Source of the DNA: Thermoplasmata archaeon
GTDB lineage: Archaea; Thermoplasmatota; Thermoplasmata; Thermoplasmatales; B87-G9
Assembly (NCBI GenBank): GCA_003649695.1
Contig: QMSR01000001.1
Location: 1-36,312 of the forward strand
DNA: 36,312 nt
Direction of reading: 5' to 3'
The notes below the pieces were generated by a model. The model did no database searches, had not been told where the DNA came from, and saw only the letters and a program-made list of their open reading frames with translations. Shown here piece after piece: positions 21,821 through 29,283 of this stretch (positions within the stretch are counted from its first letter, which is position 1; every line of letters starts with the position of its first letter). The position numbers were made by a program, and so were the translations under genes.

Positions 21821-22176
21821 GCTTTGTTCCCTTCGCTTTCCTGGACCTCCACCTGTTCCACGCGAGCTGATGAGTTAGAGAATGACAGGTGATTGTCAAC
21901 CTCCTCAGCAATCCACTTAGCGATATTCTCTGCCGTAGGGTTGATAATTTCTTCTGCGCCCACCACATCATTGATGCATTGATGATCCAGCTTATGCACT
22001 ATCTCCTTGAGAGATTTAAAGTCAATTACCATGCCTGTGCAATCCAATTCCTCTGCCTGCACTGTCACCACGATGATCCAATTATGTCCATGCATATTCT
22101 TACAAGCGGAATCATATGGCAAGTCCAGCCAATGAGCCCCTGCAACCTCGATTCGTTTTGACACTCGGAACATCAT
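21805..22176 (-). CDS. queD: 6-carboxytetrahydropterin synthase, QueD
   Basis: A 123-aa PTPS-family protein: AGAHWLD (His 15), CKNMHGHNW (Cys 25, His 29, His 31) for zinc and catalysis, GMVIDFKSLK, KLDHQCIND, NPTAENIAKW and VEVQESEGNKAWY. It converts dihydroneopterin triphosphate to CPH4. Length is typical. The ATGATG start (22176/22173) follows GAGGAG and overlaps the queC stop. Confidence 0.93.
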   Translation of the reverse strand: MMFRVSKRIEVAGAHWLDLPYDSACKNMHGHNWIIVVTVQAEELDCTGMVIDFKSLKEIVHKLDHQCINDVVGAEEIINPTAENIAKWIAEEVDNHLSFSNSSARVEQVEVQESEGNKAWYIP

Positions 22177-22835
22177 TTCTCCTCGTATGCGACCGGATCC
22201 GTCTTTCCAATGAGCCGAAATGCTTCAAGCCTCTCCTGACAGGCTCCACATTTACCACAGGCAAGAGGCTGATGCTTGTAACACGTCCTGGTCATCTCAT
22301 ATGGGACACCATGCTCATATCCCCACCTCAAGATGGACTCCTTGTCACTGTAGATGAAAGGAGCTTCCAGGCACACCTTATTATCTGTGCCAGCCATGAC
22401 TGCATCATTCATGGCTATCAAAAATTCGGGCCTGCAATCTGGATAGATGGCATGATCACCGCTATGAATGCCGAGAAATATCTTCCCAGCACCATTCGAT
22501 TCAGCAATGCCGGCCAAAATAGATGTGAATATCATGTTCCGGCCAGGCACCACCGTGAGCTTCATATTCTCATCCTCATAATGACCTTCCGGGATCTCAC
22601 CTCCACTGAGAAGCAGGTTGGACTTCAGCGCCTTTCCGACATTGCTCAGATCCAGCCGAATGAGATCAATTCCGAAATGCTGACAGAGACGGACAGCACA
22701 CTCACGCTCATATTCATTGTGCTTGCTGCCATAGGTAAAATTGACTGCCAGCGTCTTTCCCAAGATGTCCGAATACCTCAAAACAGTCGCAGAATCCATT
22801 CCACCTGATACGGATACCACGTGCTCATAACTCAT
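22173..22835 (-). CDS. queC: 7-cyano-7-deazaguanine synthase, QueC
   Basis: A 220-aa PP-loop ATPase: SGGMDSATVL (9-18), FTYGSKHNEYERECA, VPGRNMIF, and the zinc site LACGKCGACQERLEAF near the C-terminus. QueC makes preQ0 from CDG, ATP and ammonia. It is the first gene of the que operon in transcription order, just after a terminator, so a promoter is needed in or near the terminator or read-through occurs. The ATG at 22835 with AAGGAGGAG is preferred to 22874. Confidence 0.93.
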   Translation of the reverse strand: MSYEHVVSVSGGMDSATVLRYSDILGKTLAVNFTYGSKHNEYERECAVRLCQHFGIDLIRLDLSNVGKALKSNLLLSGGEIPEGHYEDENMKLTVVPGRNMIFTSILAGIAESNGAGKIFLGIHSGDHAIYPDCRPEFLIAMNDAVMAGTDNKVCLEAPFIYSDKESILRWGYEHGVPYEMTRTCYKHQPLACGKCGACQERLEAFRLIGKTDPVAYEEK

Positions 22836-22847
22836 TATTCTCCTCCT

Positions 22848-22904
22848 TAAATAAAACGCCTGAGAGCCCAGCACTTAATATCCATAAGGCTGGGCTGACT
22901 CAGG
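22848..22904 (-). terminator. Rho-independent terminator before queC
   Basis: The arms CCTGAG-AGCCCAGC (22859-22872) and GCTGGGCT-GA-CTCAGG (22889-22904) form a long stem with a two-base bulge. On the minus strand it is followed by CGTTTTATTT. It separates the gene at 22913 from the que operon. Confidence 0.8.
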
Positions 22905-22912
22905 TTGTAGAT

Positions 22913-23485
22913 TTACTTTTGAAACGACAGTTTCTTGTTGCTGTCCTCGACCAGCAGTTTCTCAAACGGATTGTAGGTAGGATTCTTCCCGTCCGACAGA
23001 TAAGTCCGAATGGTGGTTTCCTTTGCGTCCTCAACCATGTCTTGGACAAATTCCACCACCTCCGCCCGAGTCCGCTTCTTCTTCAGGGCCTTGACAATGG
23101 CAGCAAGGATCTCATTCTTCTTGGCAGTCCTGGCTGAACGAGTGGAAGACTCCTTATTGGCAGACTTTTTGGTGGAAGACTTCTTCTTGGACTTGGCCGG
23201 GGGTTCATCCTCGTCATCGTCCTCATCCTCGTTGTCCTCATCATTCTCTTCGTCCTGTCCTTCCTCACCATCGTTTTCGTCGTCCTCGTCGTCGTCTTCG
23301 ATCTGCACCTCAAAACCAATTGAGGCAAAATATTCAATTTCCTCATCTGTCAGATCGATGTCTTCCGGGACACCATTTTTCTCCACCTCTCGAATGATCT
23401 TCTTCTCTGCCCGGTCTGCGGAAATCTTTGCCGTGTAGTTGAGGCCGAGCTTGTCCATCAACTTCACCAATTTTGCACGAGTCAT
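22913..23485 (-). CDS. Acidic/lysine-rich protein sharing a repeat with the SSB (190 aa)
   Basis: An N-terminal charged helical domain (ADRAEKKIIREVEKNGVPED), an Asp/Glu run, the PPAKSKKKSSTKKSANKESS block, then a helical C-terminal domain (AAIVKALKKKRTRAEVVEFV, GKNPTYNPFEKLL). The Asp/Glu-PPAKSKKKS block matches the repeats of the SSB-like gene and shares an identical 49-base stretch with it (23184-23232 and 12377-12425). It probably works in DNA replication or packaging of DNA-protein complexes; I recognise no family. ATG at 23485 follows GGAGAAGA. The 69-base gap upstream is A/T-rich and may hold a promoter. Confidence 0.65.
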   Translation of the reverse strand: MTRAKLVKLMDKLGLNYTAKISADRAEKKIIREVEKNGVPEDIDLTDEEIEYFASIGFEVQIEDDDEDDENDGEEGQDEENDEDNEDEDDDEDEPPAKSKKKSSTKKSANKESSTRSARTAKKNEILAAIVKALKKKRTRAEVVEFVQDMVEDAKETTIRTYLSDGKNPTYNPFEKLLVEDSNKKLSFQK

Positions 23486-23554
23486 TTCTTCTCCTTTTCC
23501 TTTCCTGAACAACAAAACAAAATAAAAATTCTTACACCACATTATCATCATGAA

Positions 23555-23806
23555 TCAATGAGAATGTGATAATTTTCTCATAATTTTTATTTTTCTCTTC
23601 GGAGGAGTATATTTGGAGCGCCATCTGTCTCCTCTCCTCTGACACCATTCCATGACCTCCTTCATGTGATTGTTCCATCGGGTGACACTAGCCACTCCAC
23701 GAATCTGATCATCTGTGCGTCCACGCATCGCCATATCACGCACAAAATCACGAGGAGTACGAGGCTTCGGTTTCTCTTGTTTGATGAATTCTTGATAAGT
23801 GAGCAT
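23555..23806 (-). CDS. Small basic protein downstream of the helicase (83 aa)
   Basis: A basic helical product (PKPRTPRDFVRDMAMRGRTD, DRWRSKYTPPKRKIKIMRK). DDQIRGVASVTRWNNH could be a helix-turn-helix. The ATG at 23806 has GGAGGAG before it, eight bases after the helicase stop. DNA binding or helicase loading is possible, not shown. Confidence 0.65.
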   Translation of the reverse strand: MLTYQEFIKQEKPKPRTPRDFVRDMAMRGRTDDQIRGVASVTRWNNHMKEVMEWCQRRGDRWRSKYTPPKRKIKIMRKLSHSH

Positions 23807-23814
23807 ATCTCCTC

Positions 23815-25224
23815 CTAAAATACCGAACAACAATATGCCCGACCCAGCGTCAGACATTGTGCTACAGACAGACATTGATAAGAAGAAAAATTAGATTCGC
23901 GCAACACAATCCAATTCAATCTCATGACTCCTTGCTCTTTTTCCTCCTCATTCTGATTGAGGCCCAGCATACCTGTGACATGAGCAAATTTCCTCTTATC
24001 CTCACTGAAATTATCCATTGACATGGTCTCACTGGTGTATGCTGCTCTGTTCGCTTGTGTAGGCACTATCACCAGACAATGCCTTTCTTGACTCAATCTT
24101 CTCAATGCCTTCCATGTCGCATTGATCTGATCTCGCACTGCTTGATGGGTGGTATCTGGCTCAGGTGCAAGAATATCAGGATAATCAATGATGATCACAT
24201 CAGGAATAAACCCCTTCTCAATTTCCCATCTATTCAATATATTGTCAATGCCTTGAATATGAATAGATGAATTCGGATGAGTAGACACCATAAAATGAGG
24301 ATCATTGGATATTCCATATCTGCGCATGAACTTCTTCGTTGCCTTCTTGCACACCTCAGCTCGCGCAATCTTATCCTTCACCACCGTCTTCCATTCACAT
24401 TCAGCACTTCCACCGACCTTCTCAATACTGATAGGGATATTTATCTCACCCAAATCATTCCGAAATAGAGGTCGCGCACATAATCTCGCTCCTATCCTCT
24501 TCATGATCTGTGACTCACTCAGATCCCCCACCTCAAAAAACGCTACCTTCCTTCTATTGGCTAGGCCTCGGAATGCAAATTCCAGACACCACCACGTCTT
24601 CCCTCGTTTTTCCGGGCCCAATATACCTATCAGAGCATCACGAGTGAGAGCATGCTTGAAGAATTTGTCCGCTGATTCATGCCCAAATTTAATAATAGGT
24701 CTCTGAGATTCTGCGAATGCATTATCCCAGGCTTGATCATCATTCAAAGGGTCAATTCCATGGCCTTGCCCTATATTTATTGAGTTATAGGAAGATAAGG
24801 CGATCTCAGCAATCTCTGGGTCGGACTGGTGGATTGCATACTCGATGTCATTTGATAACTGCTTCAACCGCGAGATCGTTAGGTGCTGGGCCGTCATGTC
24901 GAGAAGGTAAGGCACATTCAGCTCCGAAGCTGATTCATATTGGTCCGACAAGTCCTCCAGCATGTCATGGACAGCTTCTATCACATCAGGCTTTGCATGG
25001 GTTTTCTCAGCCCATGCCTGATATATAGACTCAATTGTTTTGCCTGGAGCCTCTTTATATCGTTCATAATGGCGGAGGCACCATTTCACAATAGTCTTGA
25101 TATGACTGGCACTCAGCAATTTCAGGTCTATTGTGGAAGACACCTGACTGAGAAACTCAGATGATGTGATCATTCCAATCACCATCTGTCGTTCCGCATT
25201 ACTATCTACTTTCCTTCTCCTCAT
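23815..25224 (-). CDS. Replicative DNA helicase, DnaB-like
   Basis: The 469-aa protein has an N-terminal helical domain (1-150) like DnaB and a RecA-fold C-terminal part: Walker A GPEKRGKT (203-210), an EVGDLSESQIMKR helix, Walker B VIIIDYPD (343-350), and IVPTQANRAAY (about 388) followed by a MLGLNQNEEEKEQG segment, matching motif H3/H4 regions. It unwinds the fork and couples with the DnaG-like primase and the initiator. The ATG at 25224 overlaps the initiator stop (ATGA), AGGGGA upstream. The C-terminus (LGRAYCCSVF) is short and Cys-rich. Confidence 0.85.
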   Translation of the reverse strand: MRRRKVDSNAERQMVIGMITSSEFLSQVSSTIDLKLLSASHIKTIVKWCLRHYERYKEAPGKTIESIYQAWAEKTHAKPDVIEAVHDMLEDLSDQYESASELNVPYLLDMTAQHLTISRLKQLSNDIEYAIHQSDPEIAEIALSSYNSINIGQGHGIDPLNDDQAWDNAFAESQRPIIKFGHESADKFFKHALTRDALIGILGPEKRGKTWWCLEFAFRGLANRRKVAFFEVGDLSESQIMKRIGARLCARPLFRNDLGEINIPISIEKVGGSAECEWKTVVKDKIARAEVCKKATKKFMRRYGISNDPHFMVSTHPNSSIHIQGIDNILNRWEIEKGFIPDVIIIDYPDILAPEPDTTHQAVRDQINATWKALRRLSQERHCLVIVPTQANRAAYTSETMSMDNFSEDKRKFAHVTGMLGLNQNEEEKEQGVMRLNWIVLRESNFSSYQCLSVAQCLTLGRAYCCSVF

Positions 25225-26123
25225 TCATTTCCCCTTATTGGTGTAAAGCGAACTTTGAAATGACCATTACCAAGATCAATCCTTTCCACCTCATGTCGAA
25301 ATCTGTTGGGGGTGGGGTTTTCTCTTTGCATGGCGGATTCTATCCTCAGGAATTTTTCTCGGAATGCTGCTCCAGAAAATGCTTCTGGAATGAATTCTGG
25401 GACTCCTCCTGTGATGGTCTTACAATACCAAAGCAATACTCTTTTGAGTCTTTTTATCTCAATTTTCTCAATGGTGTGTAATTGTTTGATGGACTGACCC
25501 CATGATCTCAATTTTGATTTGGAATTGACTTTGCGAAAGGTTGATATGGCATCTGATAACTTTTTGGCGTATCTTGTCCATCTCCTTTCATCAGTTTTTT
25601 GTGGGGTGTTGTTATTTGGAAAAGTATTTGCAGGATGTTCGACGGATGTCGAACGTTCTTTATTAAGTTCTTTTTTAATAGTTCTTGTACCCTCCTGTCC
25701 GAGTACATTTTTGTACTCAGTACTTAGTACATTTTTGTTTTTCTCCGAGTACATTTTTGTACTCAGTACATTTTTGTACTCAGTGACTAATTCTTCTAAT
25801 AGATCTATGTTCACATATATAAATCTTCTGCCATGCACACCTTTTCTCTCCACACTCAAAATCCCTTTATCATTCAAAGATTTTATAGAAGATTTGATTT
25901 GAACGTCCGTATAATAGATATTATTTCGAATTCGTTTGTTGGAAAGAGAAAACCATCCGTTTTTTTCTTCTCCTTTTTTGTGTTTCATATTTGCAATATT
26001 AAAGATCAATGATAGTAGAACAGCATCCCTGGGACTCATCACAAGTAAAAATTTTCTAGGGAATCTAAACCACTCACCATCATCATAAAAAGACATATGG
26101 TTCCAGTATTCTTCATAACTCAT
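25221..26123 (-). CDS. Winged-helix replication initiator (lambda O/DnaD-like)
   Basis: Residues 1-112 form a winged-helix domain (SPRDAVLLSLIFNIAN, FSLSNKRIRNNIYYTDVQIK, LNDKGILSVERKGVHGRRFI), the type found in phage replication initiators. A low-complexity linker (113-175) with repeated TEYKNVLST-type peptides is encoded by the iterons at 25701-25781. The C-terminal domain (178-300) is basic and helical, a likely helicase-binding part. The gene lies just upstream of the helicase, as lambda O does with P. Two primary features, the linker-located iterons and the helicase next door, mirror lambda O. ATG at 26123 follows GGGAGG. Confidence 0.7.
   Translation of the reverse strand: MSYEEYWNHMSFYDDGEWFRFPRKFLLVMSPRDAVLLSLIFNIANMKHKKGEEKNGWFSLSNKRIRNNIYYTDVQIKSSIKSLNDKGILSVERKGVHGRRFIYVNIDLLEELVTEYKNVLSTKMYSEKNKNVLSTEYKNVLGQEGTRTIKKELNKERSTSVEHPANTFPNNNTPQKTDERRWTRYAKKLSDAISTFRKVNSKSKLRSWGQSIKQLHTIEKIEIKRLKRVLLWYCKTITGGVPEFIPEAFSGAAFREKFLRIESAMQRENPTPNRFRHEVERIDLGNGHFKVRFTPIRGNE
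25637..25654. repeat. Perfect palindrome in the initiator gene
   Basis: GTTCGAC-N4-GTCGAAC, a 7-bp perfect inverted repeat, separated from the iterons by an A/T-rich stretch (25655-25690) holding three AAGAAC repeats. It may be part of the origin. Confidence 0.6.
25701..25781. repeat. Four origin-like iterons inside the initiator gene
   Basis: Four copies of AGTACATTTTTGT(ACTC): 25701-25718, 25726-25738 (last four bases changed), 25747-25764 and 25765-25781. The full unit is itself a palindrome, GAGTACA-N4-TGTACTC. Toward the C-terminal coding side lie A/T-rich DNA and a further palindrome. The lambda origin has the same order within the O gene: four palindromic iterons, then A/T-rich DNA. 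Confidence 0.8.
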
Positions 26124-26151
26124 CTCAAAACCTCCCTACAACAAAAGGCCC

Positions 26152-26198
26152 GGCCCCCTCCCACTAGAGGCTCTCCGTGGGGTAGTGAGAGGGGGCAG
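26152..26198 (-). terminator. GC-rich hairpin in the initiator leader (attenuator/terminator-like)
   Basis: GCCCCCTCCCCACTA (26153-26167) pairs with TAGTGAGAGGGGGC (26184-26197) with one bulge. On the minus strand the hairpin is followed by CGGGCCTTTTGTTG, a weak T tract; on the plus strand by A/T-rich TTTTTCTTTTT. It lies between the promoter at 26250-26278 and the initiator gene. The loop base run AGAGGCTC can pair with GAGCCTCT at 26230-26237 (8 bp), which could make a pseudoknot or alternative fold. Confidence 0.6.
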
Positions 26199-26249
26199 AC
26201 CAGAAATTTTTCTTTTTGCGGCGGATGGTGAGCCTCTGCATGAAAGACT

Positions 26250-26278
26250 ACTATACGAATTCCCTGCTACATATGCAA
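26250..26278 (-). promoter_or_regulatory. Sigma70-like promoter for the initiator operon
   Basis: On the minus strand TTGCAT (26278-26273) is followed after 17 bases by TATAGT (26255-26250). It starts just after the primase stop and would give a transcript with a leader of about 120 bases, including the hairpin at 26152-26198, before the initiator ATG at 26123. Confidence 0.65.
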
Positions 26279-26280
26279 GC

Positions 26281-27168
26281 TCAAAATCCAAGCTCGCGCA
26301 TTATATTATCAGCCTCGTCTTGCGATAGGTCCCCTGGATCGCATTTCAACCCATCTATCACCTCAGTCACTCCAGGAAAAGGAGACAGCCATTCAGCCAA
26401 CCCTTGTGCGCGAGATTGTGCCTGTATTTGCGGATCAAACATGATATATCGACGTGGAAATTGGCGGAGTATTGAAGCCTGTTCCTCTGTCCAGTCTATT
26501 CCTAATACCCCGACAGCACCCGGGCCCATACGCCACACATCACTCGGCCCTTCTACCACCAGGACCGATTCCATCACCTTTTCAATACCGTATATCAGCT
26601 GCCTGGGTTCCTGCACCATTTTTTCATTCGAGGTGGTCTTCCATCTTGGCTTCATCTGTTTGCCGAGTGCTCTGCCAGTATACGCGACGACCTGGCCCAT
26701 CCTGTCACGAATAGGAGCAATGATCCGCCAACTCCATTCACCCGATAGTCCTGCAGTCCCTTTCAGACCCCATTCCCGCCTCAATTTTTTTGGGTCAAAT
26801 CCACGCTCTATCAGATATTTGGTATGAGTCAATTTGAGGCGATCACAATTCGGAGGCGGATCAACAAATGTAGGTCTGGGTGATTGCTCTTTCTGCGTGA
26901 GAGCTGGTCGCCCTGTCTCATATTGCTGCAGAAGTTCTCTGATATTTACTCTCAGAAATACAGCATGCAAATATTCCCATATAGTATGCCGCCCACACCT
27001 CCAGCAATTCATCGCGCCATGCTCCTCATTCCACCCCAGATGCCACCCTTCAGTCCCGTCAGAACAGAATGGGCAATGCACTTGCACCCATCCTTCATGG
27101 CAATGGTGATGGCCCTCTGACATGTGAGCGATGCCTTTGTCATCACATAATTGGATGAAATCTATCAT
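26281..27168 (-). CDS. DnaG-like DNA primase
   Basis: The 295-aa product has an N-terminal zinc finger (Cys 32 and 35 in VHCPFCSD, Cys 55 and 58 in NCWRCGR), a middle domain with WSWRIIAPIRDRMGQVVAYT, and a TOPRIM domain with LVVEGPSDVW (Glu 206) and YIMFDPQIQA (Asp 245; the second TOPRIM Asp is replaced by Gln, as in other phage primases). It is shorter than bacterial DnaG and lacks a helicase-binding C-terminal domain. ATG at 27168 overlaps the ribbon-helix-helix gene stop (ATGA) with only a weak ribosome site, so it is probably translated by coupling. Confidence 0.85.
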   Translation of the reverse strand: MIDFIQLCDDKGIAHMSEGHHHCHEGWVQVHCPFCSDGTEGWHLGWNEEHGAMNCWRCGRHTIWEYLHAVFLRVNIRELLQQYETGRPALTQKEQSPRPTFVDPPPNCDRLKLTHTKYLIERGFDPKKLRREWGLKGTAGLSGEWSWRIIAPIRDRMGQVVAYTGRALGKQMKPRWKTTSNEKMVQEPRQLIYGIEKVMESVLVVEGPSDVWRMGPGAVGVLGIDWTEEQASILRQFPRRYIMFDPQIQAQSRAQGLAEWLSPFPGVTEVIDGLKCDPGDLSQDEADNIMRELGF

Positions 27169-27329
27169 TTGACAAAAGTCCTCATCAGGTTGATCAATGC
27201 TTCACGCATGGTGACACTCTTCTCCACACATTTGATCTTGAATTTCTCTTTGAGGGATTTGGGAACATTCCAAATCAATAATTCACAGCATCCATCTTCC
27301 CTCCTCACTGCAATTTTGTCTCTCTCCAT
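27165..27329 (-). CDS. Ribbon-helix-helix-like protein (54 aa)
   Basis: A short ORF of 54 codons with AAAAGGAG eight bases before the ATG at 27329, overlapping the SNF2 helicase stop (TAATG) and the primase start (ATGA). The sequence LLIWNVPKSLKEKFKIKCVE then SVTMREALINLMRTFV has the strand-helix-helix order of Arc/MetJ repressors, but the basic N-terminus (MERDKIAVRRED) is short. Such proteins bind DNA as dimers and often autoregulate. A regulator of the primase/initiator operon is a reasonable inference. Confidence 0.7.
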   Translation of the reverse strand: MERDKIAVRREDGCCELLIWNVPKSLKEKFKIKCVEKSVTMREALINLMRTFVK

Positions 27330-28708
27330 TATTGTCTCCTTTTCAAATGCCTGATAATTGCATCAAAATCCACATCAGTCCTGAGAGTAGATTTTCCGTC
27401 TATCACTTGGGACACCACATCTCGTTTCTTCTCTATGATCGCCCACACATATTCATCTATGGTGTCTCGTGCTATCATATGATATGCTGTAATCTTATCA
27501 GCTGCTTGACCGATTCTGTTCACTCGGTCCTCAGCTTGGTCATGCTCACCTGGAGTCCATCCATGCTCAACGAATAGAGTGGTGGATGCGGCAGTCAATG
27601 TAATGGCCTGCCCATCTGCTTTGATTGATCCAATGTATATTCTGCACTTGTCATCCTCCTGAAATCTACGGACGTCATCAGCTCGCCTTTTACTCCCTGC
27701 TCCGCCTACTGCAGCGATCTTTTTGTATCTCTTTTTCAATAGATCAAATATGACATGATGGTGACAAAACACTACGAGCTTTTGACCTGTCATTTCCAGG
27801 AAGTCATCAATCCATTCCATGGCGGCTCTCATCTTTCCTTCTGCTGCCAGACGTTTCAGCTGACCCAACTTGACGAATCCTTCAGCCTTAGCAGCCTTCA
27901 GAGCTTTTTTCTCACCCTTCTTTGAGGCGTACCATTCCAAGAAATGCTTTTTGGCTTGCTCATATTCCCTGCGATTGGACAATTCCACTGGAAGAACGAT
28001 CCGCCTTTTTGGTGGCAATTCTTTCAGCACATCTGTCTTCATTCTCCGAATCATGAAGGGTGAGACCATCTCATGCAGCTCCTCAGTATGAGAAGCACCT
28101 CGAAAATCCCATCCTTGTCCTCGCCATGCTCTTTTTGGGTCACAATATCTCATCGCATACTTCCAGAATGATGAAAATTGTTTAGGTCGCACCATGTTCA
28201 ATACGGGGAAAAATTCAATAGGTCTGTTGATGATGGGTGTGCCACTGAGACACATCACATGAGGACAGATCTTCGCAAGATTTTTGCAGACTTTTGTCCG
28301 TTTTATCCCTCGTGTCTTCACATAATGTGACTCATCAATAATGAGCACCTGAGGACACATCGCTAGCAATTCACTCTCCCAATTCACAATGATATCATAA
28401 TTGAGGATCACAATATCAGAGGAGATGGCATATGTGCTTCTGCCTGACAGAACCTCACAATCGAGATCAGTATGCTCTTCTATCTGTTCCTGCCAATTGT
28501 ATTTTCCATTCGCAGGACAGACGATCACGACAGGACGAGCCTCCGGGTGAATGGCAAGCCACCCCAGAGCTTGCAAGGTTTTCCCCACACCCATATCATC
28601 ACCTATGATGGCTCGTCCTGCATTCTTCTCCAGGAATCGGACCCCACGTATCTGAAATCTCATCATAGGTGTCTTGATGCAGGCACGAAGTCTAGAGCCT
28701 ACAGACAC
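27329..28708 (-). CDS. SNF2-family DNA helicase/translocase
   Basis: The 459-aa protein has the superfamily 2 motifs: I, GDDMGVGKT (36-44); Ia, VIVCPANGKYNW; II, IIDESHYV (124-130); III, CLSGTPI; IV, VVFCHHHVIF; V, GQAITLTAAS; VI, QAEDRVNRIGQ. The compact form without insertions resembles SMARCAL1-like annealing translocases and phage SNF2 proteins. It may remodel forks or replace a UvsW-type helicase. The GTG at 28708 is chosen because GGGAGG lies seven bases upstream and overlaps the sigma-like gene's end. Confidence 0.88.
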   Translation of the reverse strand: MSVGSRLRACIKTPMMRFQIRGVRFLEKNAGRAIIGDDMGVGKTLQALGWLAIHPEARPVVIVCPANGKYNWQEQIEEHTDLDCEVLSGRSTYAISSDIVILNYDIIVNWESELLAMCPQVLIIDESHYVKTRGIKRTKVCKNLAKICPHVMCLSGTPIINRPIEFFPVLNMVRPKQFSSFWKYAMRYCDPKRAWRGQGWDFRGASHTEELHEMVSPFMIRRMKTDVLKELPPKRRIVLPVELSNRREYEQAKKHFLEWYASKKGEKKALKAAKAEGFVKLGQLKRLAAEGKMRAAMEWIDDFLEMTGQKLVVFCHHHVIFDLLKKRYKKIAAVGGAGSKRRADDVRRFQEDDKCRIYIGSIKADGQAITLTAASTTLFVEHGWTPGEHDQAEDRVNRIGQAADKITAYHMIARDTIDEYVWAIIEKKRDVVSQVIDGKSTLRTDVDFDAIIRHLKRRQ

Positions 28709-29223
28709 GCAGACACCTCCCTCCAGACAGTATTGACCTTCTCAGGATGCCAGTCCAGGACATCAATCATGTATGCTTTGAGAGCCTCAGCTCTCCTTTC
28801 TTGTTTTCCGCGAATGATCTCTTTTCGCAATTCATCGGGAGCTTCACACACAACTTTCACCAGAGCCCGGGCCTCATCACCAATCTCCTGCATGATGTCA
28901 CCAATCCAAGAAGAGGTGGAGGGCAATTGATGAGCCAGGTCATTATCATCTGTCAGGTCACTGAAATCTGTTGCTACATGTCTCTTCCGTTTTGGATTGA
29001 TGCAGTATGATTTCATTTCATCCCATGCTGAACGATAGACCCATGTACAGAGAGAGGATTTGGCAGAGTCATAGCGGGGGAGGTACTTCATCACTCCATT
29101 GATGCCTTCACTCACCAGCTCATCAAAATCCTCATTGTGCTGTTTGGCCATCTTCCAGGCGATATTATAGATCATTTCCTTGTACTGTTCCCATACACTT
29201 TCCATCGTGATTGTGGCTTCCAT
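28699..29223 (-). CDS. Sigma70 region 2-containing protein
   Basis: Residues 12-75 (YKEMIYNIAWKMAKQHNEDF, DELVSEGINGVMKYLPRYD, CTWVYRSAWDEMKSY) follow the core-binding and -10-recognition helices of sigma70 region 2. The rest (76-174) is charged, ending in a helix-rich part without clear region 4. It is the size of phage sigma-like factors such as T4 gp55 (185 aa) and could direct host RNA polymerase to phage promoters. AAGGAGG precedes the ATG at 29223, and a promoter related to the duplicated cassette lies just upstream. Confidence 0.72.
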   Translation of the reverse strand: MEATITMESVWEQYKEMIYNIAWKMAKQHNEDFDELVSEGINGVMKYLPRYDSAKSSLCTWVYRSAWDEMKSYCINPKRKRHVATDFSDLTDDNDLAHQLPSTSSWIGDIMQEIGDEARALVKVVCEAPDELRKEIIRGKQERRAEALKAYMIDVLDWHPEKVNTVWREVSACL

Positions 29224-29250
29224 GATTCCTCCTTAAGAATGAATTTGGTC

Positions 29251-29278
29251 ATTATATTACTATAACAAAGCAATGCAA
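29251..29278 (-). promoter_or_regulatory. Promoter of the sigma-like gene, related to promoters A and B
   Basis: TTGCAT (29278-29273), 16 bases, then TATAAT (29256-29251). The sequence TGTTATAGTAATATAA is shared with promoters A and B, but the second arm of the palindrome is changed to TATAATG. The transcript would start about 20 bases upstream of the sigma-like gene's ribosome site. Confidence 0.65.
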
Positions 29279-29283
29279 GACTT

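Noticed and set aside
22116..22808. Plus-strand 230-codon frame over queC and queD
   Set aside because: It covers two well-supported que genes, shows no motif and would be the only long plus-strand gene in the region.
25701..25781. Iterons as a CRISPR array
   Set aside because: Units are 17-18 bp with almost no spacers and lie within a coding frame.
26216..26827. Plus-strand 203-codon frame over the primase
   Set aside because: Entirely antisense to the TOPRIM part of the primase and without a ribosome site or family pattern.
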